Source: Ridgeia piscesae (Eukaryota > Annelida > Polychaeta > Sabellida > Siboglinidae). Taken from it: a stretch of DNA of 64,000 bases. The position numbers and the translations under genes are program-made. Positions 39,605 through 50,030 of this stretch are shown one piece after another (positions within the stretch are counted from its first letter, which is position 1; each line of letters starts with the position of its first letter). The notes beneath the pieces were generated by a model. It saw only the letters and a program-made list of their open reading frames with translations, did no database searches and was not told the DNA's origin. The stretch is from positions 506,001 to 570,000 of the forward strand of contig JAODUO010000048.1 in assembly GCA_025642075.2 (NCBI GenBank), given 5' to 3'.

Positions 39605-39674
39605 ACAGCCAGAGGATTTAAATCCGGAATATCGTGATTGGTACTCCGTAGTTCTAACCACTACGCCATCGCGG
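39605..39674 (-). repeat. tRNA-like head (SINE or tRNA pseudogene)
   Basis: On the minus strand tggcgtagtggtta fits the A box (TRGYNNARNNGG) and ggatttaaatcc fits a degenerate B box (GGTTCGAATCC) at the right spacing. The cloverleaf is imperfect, so this is more likely a tRNA-derived SINE head than a working tRNA. Confidence 0.45.
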
Positions 39675-39754
39675 TTCACACGTTTACATAGTATTCACAC
39701 TAAAAGTGTATTATTTTTTACCTGTTGTTGTTGTTATGGTGGTGGTGGTGGTGA

Positions 39755-39756
39755 TG

Positions 39757-39817
<61 letters not shown>

Positions 39818-40090
39818 AGCAATGAGAACACAACAGTGGGAGTGCAGTCAATCACAGCGTCATTTGATGCGGAAATAGTACAAATGCAAAACGATGTTGA
39901 TAAATTCCATTTTATTGTGTACATGCTAACTGGACGATCACGTGAAACGTTTGTTACACACGAGCGGCTGTCCCAGTCACATGGCCGTATTCTATTTGCT
40001 GCAGACGCGGAGAATGCGGAGACGGTGAAAAAGAATAGACTTTGGAGAACGTCGGAGACGTTCGAGACGCATAGCAACCAGCGCGTTTAA
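39755..40090 (+). other. Unassigned open frame downstream of the GCT tract
   Basis: In frame with the poly-Ala run, the plus strand stays open to TAA at 40088-40090: VSNENTTVGVQSITASF, AEIVQMQNDVDKFHFIVYML, THERLSQSHGRILFAADAEN and so on. Composition is protein-like. The minus strand is also open across 39,718-40,077, ending in poly-Ala then poly-His. I recognise neither product, and no ATG precedes the plus frame close by, so it would have to be an internal exon. Confidence 0.35.
39758..39814. repeat. (GCT)19 tract
   Basis: Nineteen perfect GCT units preceded by short (GTT)n and (GGT)n runs. It encodes poly-Ala/Leu/Cys on the plus strand and poly-Ala/Ser/Gln on the minus strand, depending on frame. 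Confidence 0.97.
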
Positions 40091-40634
40091 AGATGGACGG
40101 GAGACACAGCCGTGGCGTTACTGTGTAAACTTACCTCAAGACCGGGCAATAGTTGCCCAAAACTGAGCATTGAGACCGTCTCTAGATTAATTTTCTGATG
40201 TTGCAGTTTCTCTATTGATGCGTTTTTTCCATATGTTTTATCCGGTTTGCATAGTCAAGGTTGATTAATTTGATAGGTCTTTGGGTGACCTCTCCAATCT
40301 CTTCGGAGGCGTGACTTAAGTTCGTTTATTGTCCTGGCCTGAACTGTGTCGTCTGATAGAGAGTTCTAAATTTTAACCACTCTGGTCGAGAAGAAGTGGT
40401 TAAATATGATTTAATACTCTGATGATTTACATCAGCCGCGTTTATATTTAAGTTGCATTTCGTAAATTATTAAGGGTTATTGTAACAAATAAACACTTGT
40501 TTTACTCCCATGGGCCATGGCTTGTCATTTTTATGGTCGTGGGCTCGTGGCACAACTGTGACCTTGGCCGGCTTGGCTTTTTGGCTCGCTATGTTGTTTG
40601 CATAATGGAATACTTATTTTATATTCTATGTATG

Positions 40635-40688
<54 letters not shown>

Positions 40689-41010
40689 CGTCAGTAAAAA
40701 TATGTAAATTAATTTTATGCGTTACGAATGTATGTTATGCATATGGATGTGCATGTTTGTTTGTAAATATATGTCTGACACGTGTAACACAACAAGTGGT
40801 AAACGCGCAATGGCTGTAAAACACCTCCAAAGACTAGTTGTTTACTCTGCTTCTTGACATCCTTATACCTATTTTACTTTATCATCATTGCATATATATT
40901 TTATGCTATACCTGCCTCGTTTGTCTTGATGTAAGTCGCAACTGGCATACTATATAATAATTATATTTTGCTTAAATAAACATAATTATGTTTATTTACT
41001 CTTCTGTTCT
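40091..41010. other. Intergenic with a (TA)n tract
   Basis: (TA)n lies at 40,637-40,685. I see no gene in the remainder. Confidence 0.5.
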
Positions 41011-41021
41011 TCCAAAACAGG

Positions 41022-41174
41022 TTACGTGATGACCATCACCGAGTGAGTGGCTATGCAACATATGTAATGCCATATTACTTGCCTGCTAACTTCATTGCCG
41101 TGTACCGCATGAGACCAAGTACATTCCAGGTGGTGCTGCATTTACTTGGTGCAATGACAATCCCCCATAGCTGA
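41022..41174 (+). pseudogene. Possible PIF/Harbinger-like transposase fragment
   Basis: After a ttccaaaacag acceptor-like site the frame reads LRDDHHRVSGYATYVMPYYL, then PANFIAVYRMRPSTFQVVLH and LLG, ending in TGA at 41172-41174. FRMxxxTFxxLLxxLG is the usual N-terminal pattern of HARBI1/PIF-type nucleases, and YRMRPSTFQVVLHLLG fits it loosely. No DDE core was found downstream. It could also be a domesticated gene's exon. Confidence 0.4.
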
Positions 41175-42414
41175 TTTTATAGCATTATTGCATATCATTA
41201 TCGTTCACAAATATTTTATCTTGTGTTTACTTCATTTACTATGTATCCTTCTTTACTGTTGAATGTGCAATGACATGCATGCATGTTTTCTTGGTTACAG
41301 TAACTTCCTTTGTAATATTATAACATTATCTACTATTCAGTATGTTATAAAATAGTTTTGTATGTAACATTGTGCACTTTTAAATTACCTCACTATTGTT
41401 ATGTTGTAGAAATTGGCAATGTGTTTCAGTTCACATATATTGTGCTACAGCTTGCATATAAATAACTTTTAGGTATGCATATGAATAAATGTTCTTCGTT
41501 GCGTTGTGTTTGTCACTGTAAAGCATAAAACAGTTGTGTAAACTGATAATTTTTATTATAGATTTGTTGTAATATAAATGTTATGATAACATGTTTTTAT
41601 TAAACATGAATGCACATGTATGAACAAAAACAGAAATGTTGAATATATTAATATGATGTGCATCATATTTAGTATGAAGTAACATGAGCAATAAACATAT
41701 GTAACTATGCACAGTAAACACTTGTTGTCAGTCATTGTGTGATAAATTCCATACAATTTCTTTTTTATTTTGCATATTAATACCATACAAATGTGAACAC
41801 AACAGTAATTACTTTTACATATTCTTATGTAAGTAAGCCTGAGACATGTAAAACAACAACTCGCATGTCACATATTTAACAAAATAATACCATCATAATC
41901 AATCCTTCACAATGGTAAGGTACATATTGTAGGAACAAATCACTGCATTATTACTGAATTTATAAGAAGCCATAGTACATGATGAACAAATCAAAATAAC
42001 ACAGAAAAATGCCAAAACAATATAGCACAAGATGTATAATTAAGCATAAGACATTTGAAAAACTTCACATATTAACCAGTATAACATGTAAATGATAAGC
42101 ATAAACTGTTAATGCTTTCCTAAATGAAAACATCTCAACAATCCCAGTATCTCCACCATACACTGAATGTATAACTACACATGTATCATTACTATATGCA
42201 TACATTTTACATATACTGGCTATGCCAGGGGAAATACCAAATCTAATTCACATCCTGTAGAGGATTAACATGCCTACCAGGTACTCTTCAATGCCATGAC
42301 AAAGGCTATGAGCATGCTGTTGTTGTATGGAACAAATGTAGAAGCCACAGTTGTGAAAAGACACCTGGCCCTGGCCTTCCACTTAGAAGTTTGCAAATTA
42401 TTAGACTAAATTAT
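41175..42414. other. Intergenic, nothing recognised
   Basis: AT-rich; no element or frame that I can support. Confidence 0.5.
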
Positions 42415-42418
42415 ATAC

Positions 42419-42510
<92 letters not shown>
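42415..42510. repeat. (TA)n microsatellite
   Basis: TA units with a few ACAT interruptions at both ends. Confidence 0.97.
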
Positions 42511-42809
42511 TGAATTTGCAATATGTATGTTATGTATGACAAACTATTTGTAAACAATAATTTTAAGTGCATATCCCAGGTGTAGCAACATTTAACAACC
42601 ATGTTCCCTAGAACTTTTCAAATTTTCGTAAAGCACTGAAAATATCCCAATATTGCCGGTATTTGTTTTCACAATTCGTCTGTTGTTTTCCAGTGTTAGG
42701 CTTTATAATGGTTTACATATAATATAGGTGGAAAATAAACTTAATGATGCAAACAATTTGTCAATCATGCTGATTTTATCCAGTCCCACAACTTTACGTC
42801 CTGTTCAAC

Positions 42810-43062
42810 TTGTCTCTATTCTTCACATGCATTCAAAGTATCAAACAGTATATGCAGTATAAGTAAAATGGGTGACAGAACTATCCCTTGGGGGGCACCA
42901 GTGGATGTTGTATTTCCCTGATACAATACATTACGATACCTGACAACCTGAGATTTGTTGACAAGGAAGTCAATAAACCACACAATCAATTTAGGGCTAA
43001 CATTCAGATTAATGAACTTTTCTGCTAACAAATGAGGCTGTATAATGTTAAACACTGATTAG
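42810..43062 (-). pseudogene. LINE reverse transcriptase fragment
   Basis: SVFNIIQPHLLAEKF, SPKLIVWFIDFLVNKSQVVR and STGAPQGIVLSPILL are consecutive RT motifs (palm and the APQG loop) of a Rex1/BAR-like non-LTR element. The YADD box and both ends of the element are missing. Confidence 0.85.
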
Positions 43063-43630
43063 TTGTGTATAAACGGGATTCTGACAAACCATGCAACTTT
43101 GTCTAGGTGGGTGTATGATGATTTTCATATACAACTTTTCATAAACATTAGTGCACATATCAAATTCTGCCAAATCAGCAGAAACAAATTCATGTTTTCT
43201 AGTGCCATGTCCAGATTTGTTGTTGTTGTCTTTGACCAGTTTATAAGAAGACACCAGTGTCTACCACCTTCCACGTAGTTGTTTGGGTATGAATGTGTAC
43301 CCATTTAGTTTCATGATGTCTTGAACCCACTTCTACATGCCATTGTAGCATATGATTTGTTCGTCATGTTCTCGTGGACGATGTCAATCAGCTGTTATGT
43401 TGCCGCACTGGTTTTCACTGTGTTTACTTATGGCTATCATACTGTTGAATGTATGCATTTTGTATTCAAAACGATCAGCATGTGCTTATTGATAGACAAT
43501 TAAAAATAATTCTCATATTTTTATCAGATATTTTAAGGTAGATAGATGCCTAGATATTTATACTCACTAACAACCAATTTTAATATTTTCAACCTACTGA
43601 CTTAAGCATAAATCATGCGTGTCAGTCAAT

Positions 43631-43633
<3 letters not shown>

Positions 43634-43669
<36 letters not shown>

Positions 43670-43722
43670 GTGGTGCGTGCGTGCGTGCGTGCGTGTGCGT
43701 GCGTGCGTGTGTGTGTGTGTGT
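43634..43722. repeat. (GT)n/(GTGC)n microsatellite
   Basis: GT units passing through a GGTGGTGC break into GTGC tetramers and back to GT. Confidence 0.97.
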
Positions 43723-43967
43723 ACCTACCTTGTTGGGGCCTATTGAGAAACCGCGCATGTTGTGATTTTCATTTCACATTGTGCAACATTTCTGCATCTG
43801 TATTGAAAATGAATACATTATAATCCTGCTTTTGAATGTATGCTATATAATTTATGCAACAAGACATCATGCAATGAAAACTATTTCAAATTAATATTTA
43901 TATCAAATATAATAAATATTATAAATTAATATTATATTTAATATTAATATTTATTATAATATTATAC

Positions 43968-43982
43968 ATAATATATATATAT

Positions 43983-44041
<59 letters not shown>
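43968..44041. repeat. (TA)n microsatellite
   Basis: TA units with one AATAT slip, set in very AT-rich DNA. Confidence 0.97.
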
Positions 44042-44045
<4 letters not shown>

Positions 44046-44222
44046 AGTGTGTATTAATGAAAGCATATAGTCATAAGTACATTACCACATGTTATACAAA
44101 TAACGTTTTTTGTAAACAGTTATGTTTATATAGTTTTAATTATATTGCAATATAAATAAAAGTAAACATAATACTTTACAAAATGCCTGATAGCAAATAA
44201 GAATGTATATATTTTAAAATAC

Positions 44223-44314
44223 CTCCATCTATCAACTGTTGCCCTTCTACGTAGCTCAGAACAACCTCTTTACTTGTGCCATCAGGCATGATGACTTCGT
44301 AGCTTCTCCAATAT
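44223..44314 (-). CDS. Candidate internal exon, unknown protein
   Basis: A 92-nt block with acceptor gctatttcag and donor GTATTT, entering with one base left to complete a codon and leaving one base over. It reads YWRSYEVIMPDGTSKEVVLS, then YVEGQQLIDGG. It is GC-richer than the flanks and protein-like. The flanking minus-strand DNA is very AT-rich, as expected of introns. I do not recognise the family, and no partner exons were identified. Confidence 0.45.
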
Positions 44315-44750
44315 CTGAAATAGCCACAGCCAATACGGAAAGTGGAACAGTACACATAGGAAAGCATTATTAAGAATTATAACAGCTATGGAATGGACAA
44401 CTACATATTATTAATAATATCATTTTTATCAAAGAAATTCATAGCTTTTAAATACATAATAAAATATAAAAAAACAAATGGCTGTATACAATAACAATAT
44501 TTGTAATATACAATAAGGTGATTTTGAAATAATAAAATAAACATATGAAAATGTTATTTCTATGTATAAATAACAAAATACAATTTTAAATAAGGAAGCA
44601 TAAATTCGTTTAAAAAAATAAACATAAAAATAATATTTCTTGGAAATAATAATTTCATTTTAACAATATTTATGTATAATTTATTACAAGTAAATAACAA
44701 ATGTAAAATCATGAATTTTGTACATTTATGAATGCTACATAGGACCTTTT

Positions 44751-44948
44751 AAAACGGTTTTACCACATTTTAATGTACATATATGTTTGGAATGTCAGTT
44801 TACATAATTTCCCGTACAAATAAGTAAGATTGTGTTTTACATCAAAGATTTTGTTTTACAAAATAATAATTTACTTCGTTGTATTGAAAGCGATGCACAA
44901 TGACATTCCAAACACATACACATCGAAAAAAAGTGGTAAAACCGTTTT
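44751..44948. mobile_element. MITE with about 48-bp TIRs
   Basis: aaaacggttttaccac at the left is exactly repeated, inverted, at the right. Beyond a short variable stretch both arms also share tgtttggaatgtca. Total 198 bp with no coding content. Confidence 0.75.
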
Positions 44949-45029
44949 GATAACGCCATAATAACTTAGGCCAGTTAACACTGCCTAAAGCATATTAAAA
45001 CCTTAGAAAGTATCCAAAGACACTTTAAA

Positions 45030-45220
45030 TATTAAATCCAACACAACAAACCTCTTAAACATGACAGCAGTCTTCAATAAAGACCTGCCTATTGGACACC
45101 CTTTTTTTAAAACTTAGCATAATATACAAAATGGAACATAACTTTATATATATATATATATCCAGCTAGAATATTAAATCCAACACAACACTAGATCCTC
45201 ATGTAAACATGACAGTCAGT
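45030..45220 (+). repeat. Direct repeat (attaaatccaacacaaca)
   Basis: About 40 bases beginning aatattaaatccaacacaac recur at 45,030 and 45,173, both followed by a related catgtaaacatgacag-like sequence. Probably two overlapping pieces of the same LINE. Confidence 0.5.
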
Positions 45221-45345
45221 TCTTGCAAATCAGAGACTCTGCAAACATATTTGGAAATAGCTTCTTCCCAACCACACTTAAAGAATGGAATTCTCTCCCC
45301 CAAACACTGTCTCAAGTAAATCACTAAACTCATTTCAAAATAATT
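45185..45345 (+). pseudogene. LINE C-terminal relic
   Basis: RDSANIFGNSFFPTTLKEWN, SLPQTLSQVNH: NSFFPxTIxxWNSLP is the well-known C-terminal motif of several invertebrate LINEs. A stop follows directly. Confidence 0.8.
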
Positions 45346-46493
45346 TAATCCAACACTTTAACAATTAAGTCAGACGACCCACCATGGGCACTGGCGTGAT
45401 GTGTCCCTAGGACATTTTGCCAGTTACAAATACAGATACTAGACACTACACTGTCTACTCTACAGGCATTTGTGAACGATAAAGTCATAAATTCCTTATT
45501 TCACTTTAGGGAGTATTCCACTGACATGCTGACATTTATAAAATACTGATAATTGCGCTTTCACATTCACACAATAAATATGTACATATATATTGTATTT
45601 CAAATGTTTACTACATCCTACTCAACCTACGTAATATTCCGCCATAGTTGTACCACGTGACTGCGTCTCTCCGCATACGACATGCCACGCAAGCGGTGAA
45701 ATCGGAGCAATCCGGAGAGCCTCTCCGGTCTGTTCTTTTTGACGCGGAGAGATCACGTGACCTCTCCGCGTCAAAAAGAATGGCAAATTTCGGTCCACGG
45801 ATGTCCGCGGAGAGGTCGGAGCTCGGCAAATAGAATACGCCCACAGTACTTGTACAGGATACATTATGTAAAGTATATTGTGAGACCTCGCTAGGCTTGT
45901 TGTAAGACTTCTAATTCAAACAGCTGCTACTGGTTTAATGTGCTGCAGACTTCAGATTATGTGTGTGTGGAAAAATACAAATAGTCCACATCGCACATAT
46001 TTAAATCGTGTTTACACATTGCTAAGATAACCGTATGATACTATTTAAAAATGTAGCTTTACAACCTAGCCTATCGACCATAGCTGCATGTTATATCAAT
46101 CCATCAGTTGACAACGAGAATGTTTATTGATGTTTAGATATATAAACACTTTTTATTGATGCGCCTCTCAGCTTGGTGTCCATGGAATTAGGCGCAACAG
46201 AAGTTATCATGTTATTATTACTCTGGGGTTCCCGACAGACAGGATTTGTCGACCCTTGTTACCATACAGCATGTCTTCCCGCGAAGTCTATACATCCGGA
46301 CATGCGCATTAAGTGCGGTAGTATAGTGCGGTAGTATTCAGTGGCAGAATGTTTCGCTATAGCGCGATCGGAAGAGAACCTCTGTTTGGAGATTGGGGAT
46401 GAACGCACATTAGTGTCGTCTATTAAAGTCAGTCAGTAGAACAGTTTTCGCCCGCTTGTCGTTTAAACGATAGTAACGCCACACGCGTGTGCT
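45346..46493. other. Intergenic with tail fragment and local palindrome
   Basis: 45,715-45,785 holds an inverted repeat around ctctccgcgtc/gacgcggagag. 46,155-46,215 carries the tail fragment also seen at 37,955. No gene was recognised. Confidence 0.55.
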
Positions 46494-47050
46494 GGCGCGG
46501 AAATGACGTCAACACTGGTTTCCAGTATCCACGGCGAACGGATCAAGAAGGCACTGGGCGAAGCGCCGCTGTATTCGGGAAGAAACGTATTGATGGGCGA
46601 TCCCAACATGAGAACGAGCCTGCAGACACAACTGAGAGGTAGGTTTGTTGAAACGATAGCGATATTTCAAGTGCGCTTAACGGGGAAATGTACGCCGTAC
46701 GATATTTCAAGTTGACTGCTGTGGCGGCAACATCATGGCGACGCTGATCAGTTTCGACAGCGGACAAAGCTAAGCTCACAGTGTTTATTGATGTGTTTTA
46801 TCACTCACTAGTATCATAAAGGTAAATAGCAAATAGCGTCAAATTACTTTTGCTTTCAAAATTCTTAGTAAGAACATTTAGGTTGCCTTTCGATTATATG
46901 ACGTCACGGTCGCGTAGGGCTACGTCACACCACGGACGTGTTCTCGCTATATGACTTCCGGTAGCCATTTTATTTCAGTGGCATTATTATATCCCGTAAA
47001 ATTACATTTCATGGAAAATACGTGCGTTCTCTGCGTCACGTTTCGTATCA

Positions 47051-47120
<70 letters not shown>

Positions 47121-49222
47121 TATATATATACGTCAACATTAATTGATACCTGATTATCAACAGTTTACCGTTGGATTAAAATGTAGCCGTAGAGATAAGA
47201 ACATGGTCAAGTCATCCCTGCCCCGCTTGGCTACTCCCGAGCGCAGCTGACGCGTCTGCAAGTAACGGGAATGAATTTCTAGCCAGGGTAATGGGCCAAC
47301 TTATTTTCTGCCCTATTATCATTACTTGTCTGCGTTTCAGACACAGTGCGTCAGCCCAGATGACAGTGGATACCTAAAGGTGGAGTATCGATCAAAAGGT
47401 ATGTCGCTAATTGTTATCTGATGTGACCCAGAAGAGGACCCAGAAGCGGACGCAGAAGATGGAGCAGAAGAGGACGCAGAAGAGGACGCAGAAGCGGACG
47501 CAGAAAAGGACGCAGAAGATGGAGCAGAAGAGGACGCAGAAGGGGACATAGAAGAGGACGCAGAAGTGGACGCAGAAGCGGACGCAGAAGATGGAGCAGA
47601 AGAGGACGCAGAAGAGGACCAAAACATGCTGGAAGGGGACGCAGAAGGGGACGCAGAAGATGGAACAGAAGAGGACGCAGAAGAGGACACCGAAGAGGAC
47701 ACAGAAGTGGACGCAGAAGATGGAGCAGAAGAGGACGCAGAAGAGGACCCAGAAATTTACATATTTAAGTTTCCCTTGCTCTAATAACTTTGTTTTCTTT
47801 ATGTTTCCAGGCGCTGTGACGTCACTGGACATCGCAATGAAGAGTATGACAAAGGGTACTTCTGTGACGTTAGCAGTAAGTATGAATTATTGTTAGTTCT
47901 CTAGGTAAGGCATTACTCATTTATATTGCTTTTCAGATCTTAGGCTTCATGAAGTTTTTCTTTGCTTTGTTAATGTTATCGCTTTTCTGTTGTATACGCA
48001 AAGCTGCAGCCGTGACGCCATTGGAACTTGAAGACAGAACAGGGAACAAAAGGTAGATATTATATAATTGCTATCCCCGCATCTACGATTACACACTCTA
48101 CACTTTTAATCCGTCATTTGTAATTGATGTTTGTCTTTCAGATCTCCACACTGCTTGGCAATACATAATGTAACCCATATTTTATGTTTACATGTTGGAA
48201 ACTGTTCAATTTGGGTTGCGGCAAGACGTAACATCACAGGAAGGAAGAACACGAAAGAGCAGCTACAAAAGCAATAAAAAGGTAATATTTCGGTTGCATA
48301 GTCCTTAGTATACGTATGCCTATAAGTTTAAGATTTTTTTGACGTTTCGATGTGGCAGTTGTGCCTTTAGGGATCACCAACGACTTTCTACCCGACTCAA
48401 CACAAACCGAAGTGATGGTGTTTTCACATCACCTTTGGTGTATGTTCAGCAGCAATTGTTTGGTTTTTGATATTTTATTATCGGTTTGTTCTTTGTTATT
48501 GGTCGGAAATAGCCACGAAATCTCTACCCAAAAAGTTCCTTACGTGCCAGTGTGTGTACGTTTCATGACGTAACGACCTTCACAGGTGAAGCCGGTACAG
48601 CAAGTCATAATTATACATTCTAATTGAAGTTTTGCTTATAGGTTGAAGATAGCCCGAGTTTCAACAACGTTCGCTCGTCAACGACCGAGTCTCGCTAGAC
48701 GAAGACAGCGACCTTCCGCTGGAGCACACGCCACGGCAGCGACAGAGGCCGACGGACCGGCGCCGTCGGCTCGGCTCCGTGGCCCACGTCGCTCACCCAG
48801 AGTAACGGCGCGGAAGACGCGCCAGGACCTCGCACACGAGTGATGTACTCGTCGAACTAACCCCATCCAGAGAACGTTTGACGCGTCGCTACGGACGTTG
48901 CAGAACGACACGTGTTTGTGCGGCACGAAATTAACGCCTGTACGTAACTCGGACACGCGTCGTCACTGTTCACAGTTAACTAACAGTCACAAAACAGTAT
49001 CGCGTTGTGGCGATATCGGTCATTGTACTGTACGGACTGTGCCAATGAACATACCTGCGAGTCACGTGATGTGACTGAACAAATATGTGTGACGGTGGCT
49101 TTGCTCCGAAAGTAAACTCGAGGCATCTGAACGATATGGTCAGGTGTAGTTATATAGATATACATATAGTGAAATTAACCTTGTATTATAATAATAAAAC
49201 GTACAACGCTTTGTTGAGAAAA
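46494..49222 (+). CDS. Duplicated gene-like unit, copy B (unknown function)
   Basis: The more intact of two full-length copies. Exon-like blocks: 46,503-46,638 (ATG start, GTAGGT donor), 47,341-47,398 (GTATGT), 47,811-47,875 (GTAAGT), 47,937-48,052 (GTAGAT), 48,142 onward, 48,359 onward, 48,642-48,843. In one consistent frame, blocks 2-5 read CVSPDDSGYLKVEYRSK, GAVTSLDIAMKSMTKGTSVT, a hydrophobic MKFFFALLMLSLFCC segment, then stop at about 48,273. Block 1 does not join block 2 in frame, so an exon is missing or block 1 is used differently. No family recognised; expression is needed to call it a gene. Confidence 0.45.
46503..46638 (+). CDS. Candidate first exon, copy B
   Basis: ATG after an upstream in-frame TAA, 45 codons plus one base, then donor GTAGGT: MTSTLVSSIHGERIKKALGE, APLYSGRNVLMGDPNMRTSL, QTQLR. 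Copy A has GTG at the start position and a one-base loss, so only B keeps this frame. Unrecognised. Confidence 0.45.
46954..46978 (+). promoter_or_regulatory. ETS/YY1-like motif pair in copy B
   Basis: The same ACTTCCGG plus TAGCCATTTTATTTCAG block as in copy A. Confidence 0.4.
47053..47130. repeat. (TA)n microsatellite inside copy B
   Basis: Absent from copy A. It ends an insertion of about 120 bases that starts at about 47,008, so it was gained after the duplication or lost in A. Confidence 0.95.
47430..47760 (+). repeat. GAAGAGGACGCA minisatellite, copy B
   Basis: The same 12-base family as copy A. Here a single acidic frame (EEDAEEDAEADAEDGAEE type) runs unbroken for more than 110 codons into IYIFKFPLL and a double stop at 47,782-47,787. 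A 33-nt GTATGT...CAG segment separates it from the preceding block, far shorter than a usual intron, so whether the array is exon or intron is unclear. Confidence 0.9.
48642..48843 (+). CDS. Conserved last exon-like block, copy B
   Basis: A TATAG acceptor, one base and 67 codons to TGA: LKIARVSTTFARQRPSLARR, RQRPSAGAHATAATEADGPA, ending TRQDLAHE. Relative to copy A there are silent changes (for example AGA/CGA, CGG/CGA, GCA/GCG) and no indel. Same caveat as in A: the antisense frame is open as well. Confidence 0.4.
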
Positions 49223-49591
49223 ATTACTGTTGTCATTTTCAGTAAAGGTGTAGGACTATTTCTCTTCGACGATAAAAACTGACCAAAATGTGTCACAGGC
49301 TTGACTATGCCTACATCCTACATTGCTTGTGCTAGTAAAATACGGCAGTTGTTGCTACGTGTGTAGAAGTATCCCACCAGAAACTAGTATACAAAAGACA
49401 GGCCTGTTTCGGTTGAAGGTTATTAGTATTCACTGTTATTTTAGTCCCGTAAGCACAGACGCGGCAACGAGTGGTGGAGCGGTAGCTGCCACCTGCAATT
49501 TCGTTGGGGCAGACATGGTTTTTGCCTTCCCCTCCATGCGAGGTATGCATTTAGCCGAATCTGGGACCGGCCGAATCTGGGACAACCACAC

Positions 49592-49985
49592 CGGTACAGA
49601 CGCACTACTCTCGTTGCATGACTTCCGGTTGCCATTTTATTTCAGTGTGTAATTTTTTGTTCTCAATATTATTTCTAATCTGCGATTACATACTCTACAA
49701 TTTTAATTAGTCATTTTTAACTGATGTTTATTTTTCAGAACTCCATACATCTTGAAATACTATTATTACCCATATTTTATGTTTACATATTGGAAGTTAT
49801 CAAAGTTTAGTTGCACAGGAAATAACAACGAAAGAGCAGCTACTAAAGTAATAAATAAAAAGGTAATCTTTCAGTTGCATTGTTATCATATGAAAAAAAT
49901 CGTGTTTGACATTTCGATGTGTAAATTGTGCATTTAACGATCACCTAAGACGTTCTATCCGATTCACACAAAAGGATAAAGATTA
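49592..49985 (+). pseudogene. Copy C of the gene-like unit, internally deleted
   Basis: It starts with the ctcgttgcatgacttccgg promoter-like block (compare 33,750-33,786), then jumps to sequence matching 34,800-35,150 of copy A (tacgattacagactac, the TTTTTCAG acceptor, gaaagagcagctac, gatcacc). About 1 kb, including the acidic repeat, is missing. No open frame is kept. Confidence 0.75.
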
Positions 49986-50030
49986 CATACCAAATTGGTG
50001 GAGTTTAGACATGGTGCCTGACTGCCTGTA

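Noticed and set aside
40255..40480. Minus-strand similarity to a LINE end (RPEWLKFRTLYQTTQFRPGQ)
   Set aside because: The segment is open and element-like, but I could not match it to a specific LINE motif.
46503..47398. Direct splice of block 1 to block 2 of copy B
   Set aside because: The phase-1 end of block 1 puts block 2 in a frame that meets TGA within eight codons, so the join is wrong or an exon is missing.
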